64,000 bases of DNA from Effrenium voratum (GCA_963377175.1 CAUJNA010001002.1:120783-184782); one strand, 5' to 3'. Positions 1-10,126 are shown, counted from the first letter of the stretch. Numbers and translations are program-made. Notes: generated from the sequence alone by a model not told the origin.

Positions 1-632
1 GACAAATTTGGTGGGTATGAGCAAGGGCCACGAATACTGGTGGTCTACTGTCTGTGCGGACCTGCGGGTTCTCAAACCATTTTGCTGCGGTAGGATTTTG
101 ATCGGGGGGTGTCTCCTTTCAGTGGGACGATCAATGTGGAGTCAACATTAGTCTGTCGTCAGCCTACTATGAGGGGCGGAAAGTGCAGAAGAGAGGTTTT
201 CATATGTACTAGTACTATGGGCGATGATCACTTTTCATGAGATGAATGTTCGCAGGCATTCTGGAACTTCTCACCCTATGCATGTACATAGATGGGTCAG
301 CAGTCATTTCGCACTTTTTTTGGGCACGGTGCCGTGCAGGAAAAAGTTTCTCGAGTCATCGGAGCATGTCATGGCTTCGGAAGAGCCGAAGACGTTTTCT
401 ACTGCGTAGTCTCCGCACTCGGCCTTTCGAGCCGGACGATGAGAAATCGATCGTCCTGCACGGCAATAGTTGCATAGCAAGCCATAAAAGGGAGTTCGTC
501 CGGGATATGGGACTGTTGGAAAAGGGAACGGTTCTTTCGGTCTCCCTTGCAAACCATCCTAGAAAAAAGAGGCAGCCTCCGAAAAGACAGACCGTGGCAG
601 GCGGGCTGGGAAGTCCGTGTTATGTGTGCCAG
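1..632. other. No gene recognised
   Basis: I see no convincing exon and no member of the dispersed repeat families. Open frames here are short and mutually overlapping and look accidental. Confidence 0.4.
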
Positions 633-634
633 GG

Positions 635-702
635 GACCTTGGGCTGCACGAGGAAGCGCTGCAGCTTGGCAAGGATGGGCCCGGAGAGGGCGGGGAATCT
701 CC
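635..702 (+). CDS. Candidate internal exon, TPR-like helix
   Basis: A GC-rich open segment follows an AG|G acceptor at about 632. In the chosen frame it reads DLGLHEEALQLGKDG, with the small/large residue spacing of a TPR B helix (EEALxLxKDxG). A GT at 703 could be the donor, giving an exon of about 23 codons. No start or stop belongs to it, so it would be internal. It is the first of a series of similar + strand islands. The TPR reading is inference, and a chance GC-rich open stretch is the main alternative. Confidence 0.3.
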
Positions 703-782
703 GTCGAAAAGGACGAAACCACATTGAGCAACGGAAGAAGCGCGGATCCGACCTCTGCTCCGAGGAAGTGGTTTTTGTGGTG

Positions 783-830
783 CCAAAAGGGAATTTCAAC
801 CTCGAAATGACCAGGCCACAAGGTTGGTAG
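783..830 (+). repeat. Dispersed 48-bp repeat, copy 1
   Basis: Nearly the same 48 bp recurs at 10079-10126, centred on the shared string CTCGAAATGACC. Both copies end open frames with the same C-terminal residues, which shows that those frames are produced by the repeat. Confidence 0.7.
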
Positions 831-1313
831 ACTGGTCTCGGTTCCTTTTAGTTCCCTGTCTCCAAGGTTCAAAGGGTCAGATTGATTGTACCATTGCACA
901 GGGGAAACCACCATTTACAAGGCAATGCTCAGGTGTACAATGTAAGGATCTTTGTCGCACCGCGGTTCAAAACTTGTGATACGCAGCCGGAGCTTTCCGT
1001 TTCCCCTCTGTAAAGTTCTTCGCAGCCTCTGTACAGGAGCGGAGTAGAAACAAATTTCTCGGAGAGCCAGTTCCCAGGAGAGGACCTGGAGAAAACGCCG
1101 GCATCTTCCCCCAGTTGCCCAGAGCTGCCCTTTTTCCTCTCTGCTTTTTTTTTTTTTTTGGGGGGGGGAAGGGTTCCCTTTTTTCAAGTCAGGCGTGGTG
1201 TTGTGTAAAGGCAACTAGGGGGAGCCCGGGTCGGTCTTCACCCCAAAAGCTGGCCTCAGCTCCCAAATTCTTGGGAAAGCTCGCATGAACATGGGTTTGT
1301 TTTGGGATTCCTT

Positions 1314-1757
1314 CCTTCCCGCGCCGCATCCAGCTTTGGCTCACCCCCAGACCTACCCCAGACCTCGGAAACCCACCCCAGAAACCCACCCCAGAACCCC
1401 ACCCTAGACCTGCATTACCCAGACCTCCACCCATTTTTATCCGTGTCTTGCACAACTTGTCCCCATACACCAACTCCCAAAGCACAGCAGTCCCCAGTGA
1501 TCTCTTCCGGGGCGTTTGGGTTTGGTCTGCGGTGAATGGTGCGAGTCTCCTCCCGTCCCGAGGGGCCTTCCTCTGGTTTGTTTCTGGCAGCGATTCCCCT
1601 GCCATCCCGCGCCGCATCCAGCTTTGGCTCACCCCCAGACCTACCCCAGACCTCGGAAACCCACACCCCAGAAACCCACCCTAGACCTACACCAGACCCA
1701 CCCCAGCCCCCGCCCCAGCCCCAGCCCCACCTCCCCAGCCCCACCTCCCCGACCTCC
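1314..1757. repeat. Duplicated CCCCAGACC-rich block
   Basis: About 78 bp at 1314-1390 recurs with few changes at 1603-1681, an offset of about 289 bp. Both copies run into degenerate ACCCCAGAC-type repeats continuing to about 1757. No exon supported. Confidence 0.75.
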
Positions 1758-2093
1758 GACTTGACGCCAGGAGGCGGAGGAGGGCTTCCGGCGCCAAGGC
1801 GACCAGCTCGGCCTCGGGCTCTGCGAGCTGCTCTGCGCCCAGCTCCACTTCAAGGCGGGGGGACGTTTTTGGACGCTCCAAGTCCCTCCCTCTCTCCCTC
1901 CCTCCCCATATACTAAATAATTGATTTTTGTTTTTTTTGACAGTTTAGGTAATTGAAACATGTTCCCGGGACAGAAGCGGGCCTTCCCGGAACAGAAATT
2001 GCCATTTCGAGCTGAAGGAAGCGTCCATTGCTAACCGCAAATACAAAGGCGGGCTGCCGTTCGGGCCCCACTGGGTTTCAAGGGTCAGAGGCT

Positions 2094-2188
2094 CATAGGT
2101 GTCCTTTTGATCGCCGAGTTTGGTGAAAAATCGATGGGTAAACCGTTGGAGATGGGGCGAACCCATCGATTTTCTCCAAAAGGCCACC
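2094..2188 (+). repeat. CATAGGYGTCC element, copy F1
   Basis: Starts CATAGGTGTCCTTTTGATC and ends with the partial inverse CCAAAAGGCCACC. The interior carries the ATCGATGGG/CCCATCGAT inverted pair typical of the family. Diverged copy. Confidence 0.6.
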
Positions 2189-2271
2189 AAAACGCTCCCA
2201 GCAGCCTGCATTTCTTGGTCTGGGTCAAGTAGGGGGAACAAACATCAGAGTCGGATTTGGCACGGAGGTCA

Positions 2272-2329
2272 AGGTTGGGTGGGTTAGGGGTTGGGTGGGG
2301 TGGGGGGTTAGGGGTTGGGTGGGGGGAAG
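2272..2329 (+). repeat. G-rich tandem repeat (GGGTTGGGTGGGGTTAG-like)
   Basis: Runs of GGGTTAGGGGTTGGGTGGGG are repeated about twice. The motif mix is telomere-like, but it is too short and irregular for a telomeric tract. Confidence 0.6.
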
Positions 2330-3830
2330 TTTAAGAGTTGCCTCACATGTGGAGTTGTAAGTTTTGCTATAGTTTTTTGACTTCAAGTGTTTGAACTTCT
2401 ACATGAATCCAGCTGGGAAAGAGCTTGGGAAGTAGGTTTGGTCCCTTGGCTTTCCAGAAACCACCCCCGAAATTGGAGAATGCGTCAAAGTATACGATTC
2501 GCAGGTGGTGGCCCTGATCTGTTCGAATTTGGGATGGACTGATTTGGACCCCAAGAAATCGTGGTTTGCCTCTTGTTTTCCCTTTGAACCATCCTGACAA
2601 GGGTTCCGTCAAGAAACGTACACACCCATGTTCGATAAGATGACGGGAAATTCTGACTGTGGATAAGCCCAGCAAAGGTCTCACTTCAGCAGGAATGCAC
2701 AGGCCTTTTGCCATGAATAGGGGTGGTGGCCCCTCCAAAATGTGGTCTGAACTCCCACAAAAGGGGACACCCCGCGATCAGCATCAGGCAGGGAATCACC
2801 CCGCTACAGAACCCAGAAAACTTACCCATTTGTAGGAACGGCCACTGTTCTTAGGGGATCTTAGGGGAGCCCCTTGTTGGGTTCCTTCCGTAGATTTGCA
2901 TGGGAGTCCTGTTGGTTCAGTAGGTTTGTGCTCGTGGCTGATGTCTATTCACTTGGGATTCCTTGGAGTGTGGTCCGATCCCGAGTCGGCATTTCCTGGA
3001 CTAGTGGGATGGACGGAGTGATGATGTCCTTTTGGAGGTATTACCAAGCTTGCCCTCAAAAAGGTAGTTACAAAAGGGAAGGCCATCCGCAAGATCCTTC
3101 CTTTGGGCTTTGAAGTTGTCATTTGCTCCCCCCTTGGTCAACCCACCCCAACCACTTTGAACCGGGCGTTTCTTTGAGAAAGGCACAACCCCCAAGCGTC
3201 AACTGTTTCACCAACTGACCGAGGGATTCCATTTACCAGTATATTAGGCGACCAAGGCCTTTGAAAACCAAAAGGAACATGGCGAAGGGTTACCTACTAC
3301 ACTGGTTTGCCTGGGATCCACTGAGCAGTCTACCATCTGATGTGGCCTCAGTGATACACTCCTCAACCAGCACGGCTCCTGACTTCCAGGTTACTGGACA
3401 GGATGGTACTTGGTTGCCTGTCGCGACCGGAATAGCTTTTGCCAGCAAAACACATAGCTTTCTGGAGGGAGTGTAAGGCCACGATGGATATTAGCCTCAA
3501 CGTCTGCAGTGTGTGCGTAGTTGGGCATGCCATACTGGCAGACTTGTTGGCCTTGAGGGGCTTTGCTGGGGGCATATCCTGGTTAAGCAGGGATAGTCCC
3601 AATCACAAAGAGGTGCGGATCCGGCGTTTCGGACTCAATTCTCTTCAATTGGTAAGCCATGTGAGTACTGGGTGTTTCTTGTGACTGTGCTTCCCTGTAC
3701 TCTGGCACTGGCCATTTCAACCAGCGATTGCGCCCGATGCCACTGTTGGACGCCAAAGTCGGAGATTTTTGCACCTTCTGGTGCTTGATTTCCCTTGAAG
3801 GGAAACTGATTCCCGAAGTGTGAAGCACAT
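2330..3830. other. No supported gene; low-repeat stretch
   Basis: About 1.5 kb with few recognised elements. Between about 3260 and 3780 both strands carry moderately long open frames, but neither resembles a family I can name. Confidence 0.4.
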
Positions 3831-3831
3831 G

Positions 3832-3942
3832 CTGTGCATGGACGAATTTCCATTTCGCACCTGGAATGATGATTCCCTTGTGAATACCAAACATGGTTTC
3901 CCATGGTTTCAACGTAGCGCAGGATTTTGCAAGCATCCACTG
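3832..3942 (+). repeat. CTGTGGATGG (TA-flanked) element, copy C0
   Basis: A diverged copy. It begins CTGTGCATGGACG, carries the conserved interior GATGATTCCC and ATGGTTTCCCATGG, and ends GCATCCACTG. Confidence 0.65.
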
Positions 3943-4253
3943 GGGCAAAATGGGATTCCTGAACTGATTCCTTTGACCAACCCCATTGCACTTTCGATAG
4001 CGATCCGATGCGAGCCGCTTTCTTCGCAGGGTCGTCACTTCCACCTCTGCCTACGCAGCGCGGAGAGCGCGTATGACTTCTTGGTCCATCGGATGCAGCC
4101 GGCAAGAATGGGCTCTTCCACGATTGGGCGTCTTTTTGAGGATTTGGACTGTCGTGGGACATATTGTGGGGGCCTACATTGGTATGGGGTCCAGCACGCC
4201 ACCTGAGATTCCTGGAAGCCCTTATGGTTTCTCGGGAAGCTGGCGTTGGTTTC

Positions 4254-4300
4254 CCCAACAGCTGAAAGCTAAGGGGTGTCAGCCCAGATAAGGTTTGGGG
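4254..4300 (+). repeat. AACAGCTGAAAGCT repeat
   Basis: CCAACAGCTGAAAGCTAAGG, then a string ending CAGCCCAGATAAGG, recurs at 50764-50807, in part at 44896-44930, and on the minus strand at 63447-63487. Confidence 0.7.
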
Positions 4301-4317
4301 GTGGTTTGGGGAAGCTC

Positions 4318-4660
4318 TGGAGTCAGTTTCGAGCAAGGGTTCCGGAGGTTCCGGGCTAGTCTGGTTCAAGGAAGGTTCCAGGTGGAAGGTTCAAGGAAGG
4401 TTCCAGAGGGTGTTGCTGTAAGGTTGAAGCCAGGTTTTGGAGGTTTTGGGCGCAGCTGATTTCGGAGGTGGGCTGGCAGGAAGCTTCAAAGAGGTGCAAG
4501 CTTCAACCGGAGGTTCCGCAGGTTGCGGGCCAAGGTTTGGGAAGGTTCCGAAAGGTTCTGCCGGGGGTTCTGCAGTTTTTTTTTTGTTTTTTTTGCGAGA
4601 GTTCGCGACGGTTCTGCGAGGGCTCTGGGGAAGGTTTCGCAGGGTTCCAGCCCGCGAGAA
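4318..4660. repeat. Degenerate GGAGGTTC/AAGGTTCC repeats
   Basis: A loose tandem of about 8-20 bp units (AAGGAAGGTTCCAG, GGAGGTTCCGG) fills this stretch. The open frames across it are by-products of its composition. Confidence 0.6.
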
Positions 4661-4898
4661 AAGTCGCGCGCTGGGGAGATCGCCTGAGCTTATGGTCTTT
4701 GGCCTGTGCTTGAGGGAAACCACCTTTTTTGAATGGTCTCCTAAAAATTTCGGGAATCCAAGAAACAGGCAGGGTTTTGATTTGGAGGTTTGGAGCAGCT
4801 GTAAACCAATTTTCACCCGTGCCAAATAGGCAAATAGGATTTCACCCTGGAGGATTTAACCTGTTGTCGGGTGGTTTAATTTTGCCTTTCCCGTGCCG

Positions 4899-5002
4899 GA
4901 TTTGGGTGTGGCTCAAAGTTAAAGAGCCAGGATTACGCAGTTTTCAGTTTGGTTCCATTTACCAAGGTGCCATTTTGGTACATGTTTGTGAGCCCCATAC
5001 CC
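4899..5002 (+). repeat. GGCTGTGGGTCA element family, diverged copy
   Basis: Begins ATTTGGGTGTGGCTCAAAG and ends near GTGAGCCCCAT. The interior GGTTCCATTTACCAAGG matches the copies at 6390 and 16778. Confidence 0.55.
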
Positions 5003-5074
5003 GTTTCAGACGGGGTGTCCAGAAGGGGTGCTCCCGCGGGTGCTCCCGTAAAACAGTGTGTAGCATTTCTTTTA

Positions 5075-5282
5075 GAAAACAAGACTTTTTTTTTTAGGAA
5101 ACAAGATCCCTGGTCTCTGGTTTCTTTTTTTCTTCCTTGTTTTTTTGAAAACACGATCCCCGTTTTTTTTTTTTGTTAGAAAACAAGATCCCTGGTCCCT
5201 GGTTTCTTTTTTTCTTCCTTTTTTTGTTTTTGAAAACAAGATCCCCGGTTTCTTGTTTTTTTTTAGATCCCCGTTTTTTTTT
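5075..5282. repeat. Tandem AAAACAAGATCCC repeat, about 3 copies
   Basis: Units of roughly 75-80 bp contain AAAACAAGATCCCTGG, a poly-T stretch and TTCTTCC. Copies start near 5085, 5185 and 5235. Confidence 0.7.
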
Positions 5283-5381
5283 GAATTCTTCATGTTCAAA
5301 GTCACATCCCCGCCACACCCGGTCTCTTGCCTCTGGGGGGTTCGGTACGTCCACCTGGCGCCCGACGGCGCCCGACCTCAG

Positions 5382-5490
5382 GCCGCCTTTGGTCACGCGC
5401 GGGCGCGGGCGAAGCTCCTGGCGGCCTGCGCCCTGCGCATGCAGCGCCGGCACTTCCGGGCCCTGCAGGCGGCCAAGGACCGGGGGAGTC
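5382..5490 (+). CDS. Candidate internal exon, Ala/Arg-rich helical
   Basis: After an AG|G acceptor (5380-5381) the phase-0 frame reads AAFGHARARAKLLAACALRM, then QRRHFRALQAAKDRG. This is one or two amphipathic helices, about 70% GC, in sharp contrast to the AT- and T-rich repeats on both sides. The 3' end is unclear: a GC donor at 5469 would give 29 codons in phase 0, while GT sites at 5488 or 5491 would not keep phase 0. A (GT)n tract starts immediately downstream. It would belong to the same strand-coherent series as the other islands. The family is not identified. Confidence 0.4.

Positions 5491-5494
<4 letters not shown>

Positions 5495-5522
<28 letters not shown>
5495..5522 (+). repeat. 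(GT)n microsatellite
   Basis: Uninterrupted GT dinucleotides immediately 3' of the candidate exon, followed by a T tract. Confidence 0.95.
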
Positions 5523-5525
<3 letters not shown>

Positions 5526-5621
5526 TTTTTGGTTCTTCTTCTTCTTGTTATTGTTTAGTTTAGTTTTGTTTTGTTATTCTCGTTTTTTCCTTTTGTTCCA
5601 CCGCCCCTTTTTTTAATGTTT

Positions 5622-5909
5622 TGTTGTCCATTTTGTTTTTTCTTTTCCGGAATGGCGCCCGTTTGGGGTGTGTCGTCTTTTGTTTGTTTTGGTTTTGGGT
5701 CCCGTTTGGGTGTGTCGTCTTTTTGTTTTGTTTTTTTGGGTCCCGCTTGGGCGCGTCTTTTTTTTGTGTTGTCCATTTTGTTTTTCTTTTCCGGAATGGC
5801 GCCCGTTTGGGGTGTGTCGTCTTTTGTTTGTTTTGGTTTTGGGTCCCGTTTGTGTGTGTCGTCCTTTTTGTTTTGTTTTTTTGGGTCCCGCTTGGGGGCG
5901 TCGTTTTTT
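5622..5909 (+). repeat. 144-bp tandem duplication, two copies
   Basis: Two copies of a TTTTG-rich unit, anchored by CCGGAATGGCGCCCG at 5647 and 5791. They differ at only a few positions, so the duplication looks recent. Confidence 0.85.
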
Positions 5910-6084
5910 TTTTTTTTTTGCGGGTACCCCTTGCTTTTTGGGTGGTTGTAAAGGGAAATCCAAAAGGAAGGCCGAGCCAGTGTTGTTTTTTTTGGTTGTG
6001 GCTTCCTGTTTAAACAAATCGCCAGTTTGAACCTATCGGCACAGTGATCAACTTTTTGAACGGGAAATCCAGTGAGCCCTGTTT

Positions 6085-6086
<2 letters not shown>

Positions 6087-6115
<29 letters not shown>

Positions 6116-6117
6116 CT
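6087..6117 (+). repeat. (CT)n microsatellite
   Basis: A pyrimidine dinucleotide run. Confidence 0.9.
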
Positions 6118-6389
6118 TTCACAAAGGTGGATGCGCCTTGTTTTTGCGGGTACCCCTTGTTTGGCGGTTTCACAGAAACACCAAGAGGAACACCCATTCT
6201 GGGGTCTGAAAAAAAGACGAGCGGAAACCCTGTTGGTGGTTTTGAGGGAAAAGAGACACTAACCATTTTGAGGGACCCTATTAAGACTGGATTTCCGCCA
6301 TTTCCCTTTCCGAACGCTTCAAACGCTGCGGTTCCCGGAACCAGTAAACTGTTCAACTGTTGAACTGGGAATTCCCGTGGCCCCTGCCT

Positions 6390-6491
6390 ATTTGGGCTCA
6401 AAATAAACCATCAGGGGACCGCAGGTTTTGGTCCATGTTTCCACTTACCAGGGTTCCATTTGGGTACATATTTTTGACCCACAGCTATTTC
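6390..6491 (+). repeat. GGCTGTGGGTCA element family
   Basis: Begins ATTTGGGCTCAAAAT and ends TTTTTGACCCACAGC. The interior CATGTTTCCACTTACCAGGG is shared almost exactly with 16778-16860. Confidence 0.7.
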
Positions 6492-6632
6492 AAGACACTC
6501 CGGTTTCAACGCTCGCTTCTTTGGGTTTCATTTTAAGCGCCGCTCGCACCTGCGTCGGAAGAGAGCCGAACATCAAGCGCGCTAAAACTCGCTTCCGCCC
6601 GTTTGAGCATGTCGCCAATCGCCTTGTCGCAG

Positions 6633-6701
6633 GAGGCGCTGCCTTTGGCACAGGAGTTCGGGGATCTCCGAATGCAGGCGCAACACCTTACGACTCCAAA
6701 G
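6633..6701 (+). CDS. Candidate internal exon, TPR-like (23 codons)
   Basis: Acceptor TCGCAG|GAG at 6631-6632 and donor AAAG|GTGTCC at 6702 enclose exactly 23 codons in phase 0. They read EALPLAQEFGDLRMQAQHLT, then TPK. The core EALxLAxEFGDxRMQA matches the B-helix/turn/A-helix junction of dinoflagellate TPR proteins (EALxLFREVGDKxGEA). The donor GT lies inside the 5' terminus of element F2, so the element may supply the splice site. TPR assignment is inference from pattern only. Confidence 0.45.
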
Positions 6702-6813
6702 GTGTCCTTTTGATCGGTGAGTTTGGTGAAAATAAATGGGTTCCACTGGTTTAGATGGGTTGTTGATTCCATTTGCCAGGGAAATCCATCTATTTTCCAA
6801 AAGCCCACCTATG
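6699..6813 (+). repeat. CATAGGYGTCC element, copy F2
   Basis: AAAGGTGTCCTTTTGATCGG at the left and AAAGCCCACCTATG at the right form imperfect TIRs. The interior has AAATGGGTTCCACTGG and CCATCTATTTTCC, as in F7. It abuts the presumed splice donor of the exon at 6633-6701. Confidence 0.75.
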
Positions 6814-7015
6814 CCCACGACGAAAAGCCGCCGGCGACGTGGACGTGGGAGTCAAAGCGATGGATTCTTTTTTGGCGATATTTTCGGGCGGTAGAAGGAT
6901 TTGGAGATTCTTCTTTCGGGCCTTTTTCAGGTAGATTGATTTGGATCCCTGCTTGCGGAACGGAGTTGGGGGCCGTGTTGTTGAAGCTGGCAGACTTGTC
7001 ATTCTTGTGGTGATG

Positions 7016-7124
7016 CTGTGGATGGACAAACTCCTGCACCAGTTCGGATGGTTGGACTCCTACTAAAACCTGGGACAAACCACCGGTTCCCAACTGGTGC
7101 GAAATGGGTTCTGTCCATCCACAG
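7016..7124 (+). repeat. CTGTGGATGG element, copy C1
   Basis: TIRs are CTGTGGATGGAC and GTCCATCCACAG. The interior differs from the common form: it has ACTCCTGCACCAGTTCGG and lacks the CCCCTGTAAATA motif. Confidence 0.75.
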
Positions 7125-7258
7125 TATTGTTGTTTTTGATTTTGCTAGGAGGCCCCAGGTTCGACCGCATTGCTCCACAGGCCTGAAGCGCCTGAAGCGA
7201 CGACCAAACCTTAAAATCGGTAGACCTTCTTTGGTGTCCATTTTCCGAACCGTTCCTG

Positions 7259-7358
7259 CTGTGGATGGACAAAATCCTGCGCAGGTTGGTAGATGGCTTA
7301 TCCCAGTTTTCATGGGGGTTTTGTCCATCCCAACTGGTGCAGGATTCAGCCCATCCGA
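7259..7358 (+). repeat. CTGTGGATGG element, copy C2
   Basis: A second copy 140 bp from C1, with left end CTGTGGATGGACAAAATCC. The right end is rearranged: GTCCATCCCAACTGGTGC lies before a degraded terminus. Confidence 0.6.
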
Positions 7359-7467
7359 AGTGGACCCCACAAAGAAGCACAGACACAAGCATGCAAACAC
7401 GCCACACAAACACAAAACACAAAACACACACACACACACAGCCTTTGGAAAGTCTCAAGTCCAATAT

Positions 7468-7570
7468 GGCAGTAGCCGAGGAGCCATGGCTCCATTTTGG
7501 GGTGGATGAACATCCATTTGCCACCTATTTTGATGTTCACCAGGGGTTTCCTGAGTTTTGACCCACAGCC
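7468..7570 (+). repeat. GGCTGTGGGTCA element, copy with ATAT TSD
   Basis: The right end TTTTGACCCACAGCC is intact and the left end diverged. ATAT flanks both sides. The interior GGGGTGGATGAACATCCATT is shared with 32418-32526 and, more distantly, 10412-10517. Confidence 0.75.
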
Positions 7571-8129
7571 ATATGCAGGTGTGATTGGGCTCATCCAAAG
7601 CCTCGCAGCCATCGGTTCCTGTAGCTTGTTGGGTTTTTTGGTTGGTTTCGTGAGCAGGCTTGTGGGATCAAGGTGTTTATACCCACTTCTGTGATATAAG
7701 GGAATCCCCTCTTTATATGGGGTGTTAGTCTTCGGCAGGCCCCTTTGGTTGTATCACAGAAGTGGGCATTTCCCACAGCCCTGGTTTAGTGGTCCATTTC
7801 GCCCACAAGTTCGTCATATTTTTGGCCACAGAGAACGGACAGAGTTCTGAATTTAACGGGGAATACCCTCCCAAATGTTTTGGACAACCCCAAACTTGGA
7901 ACCCGCAATTTGAGTGACAGACTTGAACATGGAGAGCCCAGGAATGGAACTTGCTGGTGCTGAGTGGGGAATGTGGGAATGAACCGGAAGGGGATTCCCT
8001 TAAAGGAATCCACTAGTTGGATGGCTTTTCTCGGGGTCATTTCCATTTCTCATTCCCATCTCGCACCGATCGCACGTTTTTTGCTTGAAGTTTGCCTAGC
8101 CGCCGCTTAGGGCGGAGGTCGCGCCGCAG

Positions 8130-8270
8130 GCCTCGCTGCTCTTCCTCCTGGGCTCCGCGCTGCAGCAGAAGGGCGGCCGCGGCCGCGAGAGCGCCGCCGC
8201 GGCCCAGGAGGCGGCGCGCCTCGGCGTCGCGGACCTCGGAGTCGGAGTCGAGCCGGGAGGCGCGGGGCGG
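8130..8270 (+). CDS. Candidate internal exon, Ala-rich TPR-like (47 codons)
   Basis: CGCCGCAG|GCC (acceptor 8128-8129) and GGGCGG|GTTTTT (donor 8271) enclose 47 codons in phase 0. The first half reads ASLLFLLGSALQQKGGRGRE and continues SAAAAQEAARLGVADLG. A Leu-rich helix, a Gly turn and an Ala helix with AAxxAARLG suit a TPR hairpin. It is about 75% GC, against roughly 50% around it. The rest (VGVEPGGAGR) looks less structured, so the true donor may be earlier. The function of the whole protein cannot be named. Confidence 0.45.
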
Positions 8271-8768
8271 GTTTTTTGGTGGCGCGGAGGTCCCGGGGTT
8301 GGTTGATCGCAGCAGCAAAAAGGGGAGAAGAGAAGGAGAACAACCTCGCTTTTTTTGGGGGTACACTCCCTTCCATTATCTTAGAACTAACAAGAAGGCT
8401 TTTTTTTTCCCGGGGGGGTTCCAGGTTAGTAGAAGCCCTTCGGGTGACCCAGGAAGTGCCAGTTCAGGAACTCCAGGGAATCCAGCTGGCTTCTATGACT
8501 TGGAATGAAGCGCAAGAAGAATCAGGGCACGGCTACTAATCCAATCCTAGAGCCCACAGGGGACCATGGGCTTGGCTGATCTAAGAGCAGCTTAAGCTGG
8601 CGTCTCCTTAAAAGATCTCCATTTTGCATGCCCATTTGACACATTTTGCTTTTTCAACACCAAAAGAACGGACACCAGCATTTACAAGTTGCAAGGTTCA
8701 GGTGTATCATGCATCCGGATCCCCGTTGAAGCTGGCGTCTCCTATGCCATGGTCGACAAACCTTGCTG

Positions 8769-8897
8769 CTTCGATAGGCAGGGAATGAGTTGGAATCACC
8801 CCGAGAACACCATCAAACCTATGGTTTCCTTTAAGGGACTACCCAAAACCGGTTCATGGCCAAAGCCCGGACACTGGGTCATTCCCTACCTATCGAT
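8769..8897 (+). repeat. TTCGATAGGCAGGGAATGAG element
   Basis: The left end TCGATAGGCAGGGAATGAG is inverted at the right end as CATTCCCTACCTATCGA. Relatives with GGGAATGA...CATTCCC termini lie near 36395-36530 and 52790-52965. Confidence 0.7.
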
Positions 8898-9042
8898 CGT
8901 CAAAACCTATTCAGACTCTGAAAACCGCATTTTCCGGCGTGAAGGGCATTGAAGGGCTTTCCAAGAGAGTTCCGTTCCGGACTGGATCGTCATACATAAA
9001 AAGCTATGATACTTTTTCTGGGCCACTCAGGAAGTGAGCACC

Positions 9043-9530
9043 ATAGGGGGTTCTTGATAAACTGGCGGAGCAGACTCCGGGTGAATAAGCCCGTCCTATT
9101 CATAGGGGGTTCTTGATAAACTGGGGGAGACTCCGGATGAATAAGCCCGTCCTATTCATAGGGGGTTCTTGATAAACCGGAGGAGCAGACTCCGGATGAA
9201 TAAGCCCGTCCTATTCATAGGGGGTTCTTGATATACTGGGGGAGAAGACTCCGGATGAATAAGCCCGTCCTATTCATAGGGGGTTCTTGATAAACTGGGG
9301 GAGCAGACTCCGGATTAGTAAGCCCGTCCTATTCATAGGGGGTTCTTGATAAACTGGGGGAGCAGACTCCGGATTAATAAGCCCGTCATAGTTAGGGGGT
9401 TCTTTATAAACTGGGGGAGCAGACTCCGGATTAATAAGCCCGTCATAGTTAGGGGGTTCTTTATAAACTGGGGGAGCAGACTCCGGATGAATAATCATAG
9501 GGGGTTCTTGATCAACTGGGGTTTATTATT
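9043..9530 (+). repeat. 57-59 bp tandem array, 9 copies
   Basis: TTCTTGATA-type unit starts fall at 9051, 9110, 9166, 9225, 9284, 9343, 9400, 9457 and 9505. Units contain GAGCAGACTCCGGATGAATA and AAGCCCGTC. The first six share CCTATTCATAGGGGG, while the 9400 and 9457 units have TCATAGTTAGGGGG, so two sub-types are clustered. The minus strand is open in a 19-residue period because the unit is often 57 bp. Confidence 0.95.
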
Positions 9531-9925
9531 CTGGGGTTCCGATTTTCTCTCCATCATAGCTTCTAGAGCTGAACTGCTCCTTTTGAAGGAAGATGTGAGA
9601 GCAGAACGTGGACAGGAGGGTACCACAAGCGGCGAAATAATTATTCATAGCTTCCTGCCATGACCAATGCTTGGTATCTAAGTACCCCCATCTGACGTAT
9701 TTAGGCCTCTGTAAATACGGGTGTGTCTTTTTTAGTGGATTTCAATCAGGTGGCGCTCCGTTTGGTTTTCCCTTAAAGCCGCCAGGAAAACGGGGTACCC
9801 CCAAAAAGGCCAACCCCATATGGGGTTGTTTTTTTTGTAGGGTACCCCTTTTTGAATTGTTTTGAAAGGACACCAAGAGGAAGGCCACCAATTTTCTGGG
9901 TCTGCTAACAAACATTCACACCCAT

Positions 9926-10067
9926 ATACCCCCTACTCCAAATACTCATTTGTTCTAGGGTATTTTGTGAAAAACCGATCGGGTTTCCATGGTAAATTCC
10001 TTCTTTTTAGTAGTAGAGGGTGGACATCATACCCTAAAAAAAGGCCGGGTATTTGGAGTAGGGGGTT
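9926..10067 (+). repeat. ATACCCCCTACTCCAAATAC element
   Basis: The left terminus ATACCCCCTACTCCAAATAC and the right terminus GTATTTGGAGTAGGGGG are near-perfect inverses. The interior is similar, in opposite orientation, to that of the copy at 38611-38749. Confidence 0.85.
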
Positions 10068-10078
10068 GTTTCTTTTTG

Positions 10079-10126
10079 CCAAAAGGGATACTAACCTCGA
10101 AATGACCCGGCCACAAGGTTGGTAGC
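10079..10126 (+). repeat. Dispersed 48-bp repeat, copy 2
   Basis: Partner of 783-830. CTCGAAATGACC and CCACAAGGTTGGTAG are conserved. Confidence 0.7.

Noticed and set aside
246..830. 194-codon + frame near the window start
   Set aside because: Its end is the dispersed 48-bp repeat, other frames overlap it fully, and only the 635-702 part (in another frame) has exon character.
2272..2329. Possible telomeric tract
   Set aside because: Short, irregular, and not the TTTAGGG repeat expected for dinoflagellates; it lies inside ordinary sequence.
3583..4369. Minus-strand frames of 153 and 244 codons, considered as a retroelement fragment
   Set aside because: No reverse transcriptase, integrase or zinc-knuckle motif, and they run through a CTGTGGATGG element.
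9274..9498. Minus-strand repeat protein of 19-residue period (NPESAPPVYKEPP)
   Set aside because: Only the 57-bp units keep frame; the 56-, 59- and 48-bp units break it, so this is a satellite and not a gene.
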